Assembly: GCA_900554205.1 (NCBI GenBank)
Contig: USGM01000079.1
Span: forward strand, 1-16,187
DNA: 16,187 nucleotides
Source: an uncultured Lachnospiraceae bacterium
Lineage (GTDB): Bacteria; Bacillota; Clostridia; Lachnospirales; Lachnospiraceae
Direction: 5' to 3'
A program made the position numbers and the translations under genes. How positions within the stretch are numbered: the stretch's first letter is position 1; every line of letters begins with the position of its first letter. The notes beneath the pieces are model-generated. The model saw only the letters and a list, made by a program, of their open reading frames with translations, did no database searches and was not told where the DNA came from. Shown here piece by piece: positions 14,754-16,187 of the stretch.

Positions 14754-15980
14754 TTACTGCTGGGTTACATAATCCGACTTCACATAACCCACCTGTCCGT
14801 TATACTTCACCTTGCACCAGCCATTCTCGTTAGCAATCAGATCCAATGTAGATCCGCCGGCAAGCACACCGAGCCGCTCCGCCGTCTCACTCGCCGCTGA
14901 ACGTACATTGATGTTGGTCGTAGCTGTCACGGTTCCGATTGTCTCAAAACCGGCTGCACTCTCCTCCAGCTGGAGATATTCCGACTTAATATAGCCGTCC
15001 TTACCCTCAAAAACAATCTTCGTCCAACCGTTTACGCGCACCTCCTGCACCTGAACTCTGGTTCCGTTTGTCACCTTGCCCAGCTTGTCGGCACGTTCGC
15101 TGTCCGAGCTTCTGACATTCACGGTCGTCGTCGCCGTCGCATACTGCGGTCCGGCATCAACAGGTGCCTCAGGCTGCTGCGTCTGATCCGTTCCTTCTTC
15201 GCTGACCGGCTGTTCCTCCGTGCTCTCACCGCTTTCCTCTGTTCCCTGAATCCGGCTGGAAAGAATCTCTCCTACCTTTGTTTTCAGCTGTGTGCTGAGC
15301 AGACCGACATACTCCAGCAGATTCGGGTTCTGCGAGATCAGTTCGCTGTACTCCACATTGATACGGTTGTTGAATTCGACAACATCGACCTGTTCGTTTG
15401 CCGTTCGGATATACTCTGTCTCTTCGTCGGTGAAAATGCTGGCATCCTTGATGTAGAGCTGTCCGTTTTCATCCGTGCAGACATAGAGCGTCTCGTACCC
15501 CGGAAACTCGCCGTAATCCACGATTCCCATCTTATAGTAGACATAGACAATCGTTGAGCCGTCCACCGGTCCCTGCTTGGAATAAATATCAATATCTGCA
15601 TAATGGTCGATATAGTTTGACAGTTCCGAATAATACAACAGAATATTTTCGTTGATGCCCTGACAGATTGTCTGCAAGGTATCTGTATCCCCTGTTCCGA
15701 TCGCGTTATAGTACGTAGCAACAAGCGTATAAATGTCCTCGTTCTCATTCGCGGCAAGCGGAACCTCCTCCGCAGACGGTCTGATTTCTACCGTCTCGCC
15801 TTCCTGCGGGGTGACCTCAGAGCTCTGTTCCGCAGACACCTGCTCCTCTGTTTTCGCCTTGTTGGCATTCAGCGCAATCACAACGGTCACCGCAGCAACA
15901 ACTACGACCAGCACCGGAAAAACGATCTTGCAATTTTTAATGATAAAGTCCCGAATTGTCTTCCACTTTTCTTTACTCAT
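14754..15980 (-). CDS. Membrane-anchored protein with two C-terminal SH3b domains (408 aa)
   Basis: Probably a cell-envelope protein. Numbered from ATG 15980: a basic cytoplasmic start (MSKEKWKTIRDFIIKNCK), one transmembrane helix at ~20-37 (VFPVLVVVVAAVTVVIAL), an acidic low-complexity linker (~42-75), a globular region at ~78-200 that looks NTF2-like (DIYTLVATYYNAIGTGDTDTL, YVYYKMGIVDYGEFPGYETL), a helical stretch, a Gln/Glu/Pro-rich linker (~245-280), then two SH3b repeats at ~281-337 and ~350-405. Both repeats carry the hallmark NVRS near the start and GY[IV]KS.Y near the end. Bacterial SH3b domains usually bind peptidoglycan or peptides. No catalytic hydrolase domain is present, so a wall-binding or sensory role is inferred. 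GGAG lies seven bases before 15980; ATG 15998 is less well placed. Confidence 0.9.
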   Translation of the reverse strand: MSKEKWKTIRDFIIKNCKIVFPVLVVVVAAVTVVIALNANKAKTEEQVSAEQSSEVTPQEGETVEIRPSAEEVPLAANENEDIYTLVATYYNAIGTGDTDTLQTICQGINENILLYYSELSNYIDHYADIDIYSKQGPVDGSTIVYVYYKMGIVDYGEFPGYETLYVCTDENGQLYIKDASIFTDEETEYIRTANEQVDVVEFNNRINVEYSELISQNPNLLEYVGLLSTQLKTKVGEILSSRIQGTEESGESTEEQPVSEEGTDQTQQPEAPVDAGPQYATATTTVNVRSSDSERADKLGKVTNGTRVQVQEVRVNGWTKIVFEGKDGYIKSEYLQLEESAAGFETIGTVTATTNINVRSAASETAERLGVLAGGSTLDLIANENGWCKVKYNGQVGYVKSDYVTQQ

Positions 15981-15996
15981 ATTCCTGCTCCAATCC

Positions 15997-16012
15997 ATCC
16001 GCTCATGCGGAT
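15997..16012 (-). promoter_or_regulatory. Small hairpin just upstream of the SH3b gene ribosome binding site
   Basis: ATCCGC and GCGGAT form a perfect 6-bp stem with a 4-nt loop, ending a few bases before GGAG (15991-15988). It has no T tract, so it is not a terminator. It could influence translation initiation or be incidental. Confidence 0.35.
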
Positions 16013-16046
16013 ACTTAAATCAGGGTTTCACATGTTCACCTAAATG

Positions 16047-16071
16047 CAAAAAGCCGCAAGCGGCTCTTTTT
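16047..16071. terminator. Terminator hairpin downstream of tRNA-Arg
   Basis: AGCCG and CGGCT (16052-16056 with 16061-16065) form a compact stem with a CAAG loop. It is flanked by AAAAA on the left and CTTTTT on the right, so it can terminate in either direction. On the minus strand it ends the tRNA transcript, about 45 bases after the tRNA, and insulates the SH3b gene. Confidence 0.75.
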
Positions 16072-16114
16072 AAATTTACTCTCTTCACTTTATACAGTAC
16101 AGGGTGATGTAAAA

Positions 16115-16186
16115 TGCATCCGACAGGAATCGAACCTGCATTAAAGGCGTCGGAGGCCTCCGTTCTATCCATTAGACTACGGATGC
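16115..16186 (-). tRNA. tRNA-Arg (anticodon CCG)
   Basis: The minus strand folds as a full cloverleaf of 72 bases. The acceptor stem is GCATCCG with CGGATGC and discriminator A, and the D arm is GTCT...GAAC with AATGGATA in the loop. The anticodon stem is GAGGC/GCCTT around the loop CTCCGAC, which places CCG at positions 34-36, reading the arginine codon CGG. The T arm is GCAGG-TTCGATT-CCTGT. The D stem has a C-A mismatch at 12-23. The CCA end is not encoded. The gene is complete, one base from the window edge; its promoter lies outside. Confidence 0.95.
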
Positions 16187-16187
16187 A

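Noticed and set aside
16115..16186. tRNA-Arg as an attachment site for an integrated element
   Set aside because: I saw no integrase gene and no second copy of the tRNA 3' end within the window. The adjoining sequence outside is not visible.
1..16187. CRISPR arrays, insertion sequences, tandem repeats
   Set aside because: No regularly spaced repeats, transposase-like proteins or terminal inverted repeats with target duplications were seen in reading through the sequence.

Overview
The window reads as ordinary chromosome from an anaerobic Firmicute, most likely a Lachnospiraceae (Clostridia) species. The basis is moderate GC content, AAGGAGG-type ribosome binding sites, a hydroxyacyl-CoA dehydratase/activase-type protein, a LigA of the divergent kind I associate with that family, a DUF4474-like protein and an NADP-type glutamate dehydrogenase. 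The family assignment is inferred from protein style, not from a marker gene. I see no phage, transposon, CRISPR array or rRNA.

Layout. (1) 1-808 (+) is the C-terminal end of a very large 2-hydroxyacyl-CoA dehydratase activase-related protein. It closes with a bidirectional hairpin terminator at 819-861. (2) 874-8906 (-) is one compact run of six genes transcribed right to left: RNase H, 23S rRNA pseudouridine synthase (RluF type), NAD-dependent DNA ligase, homoserine O-acetyltransferase, a large SNF2-family helicase, and a 79-residue coiled-coil protein. Gaps are about 20 bases or less except before the last gene, and an extended -10 promoter lies upstream of the RNase H gene. (3) 9032-10696 (-) is a membrane diguanylate cyclase with an extracytoplasmic binding-protein-like sensor. 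(4) 10825-12602 (+), divergent from it, is a two-gene unit: a membrane-anchored DUF4474-like protein whose stop overlaps the start of a calcineurin-like metallophosphoesterase. It ends in a perfect 18-bp bidirectional terminator shared with the convergent gdhA. (5) 12648-13994 (-) is glutamate dehydrogenase, with a structured leader containing a strong promoter, a hairpin at the predicted transcript start, and a 12-bp palindrome. (6) 14170-14601 (-) is an uncharacterised all-helical protein. (7) 14754-15980 (-) is a membrane-anchored protein with two SH3b domains. (8) 16115-16186 (-) is tRNA-Arg(CCG), followed on its strand by a terminator.

Functionally, the six-gene run combines nucleic-acid maintenance (R-loop removal, nick sealing, helicase), ribosome modification and the first committed step of methionine synthesis. 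The remaining units cover c-di-GMP signalling, nitrogen assimilation and cell-surface functions. I do not see a clearly new defence or mobile system. The least explained parts are the DUF4474/phosphoesterase pair, the gdhA leader, the divergent ligase, the helicase with its altered SWIM-like motif, and two small uncharacterised proteins.
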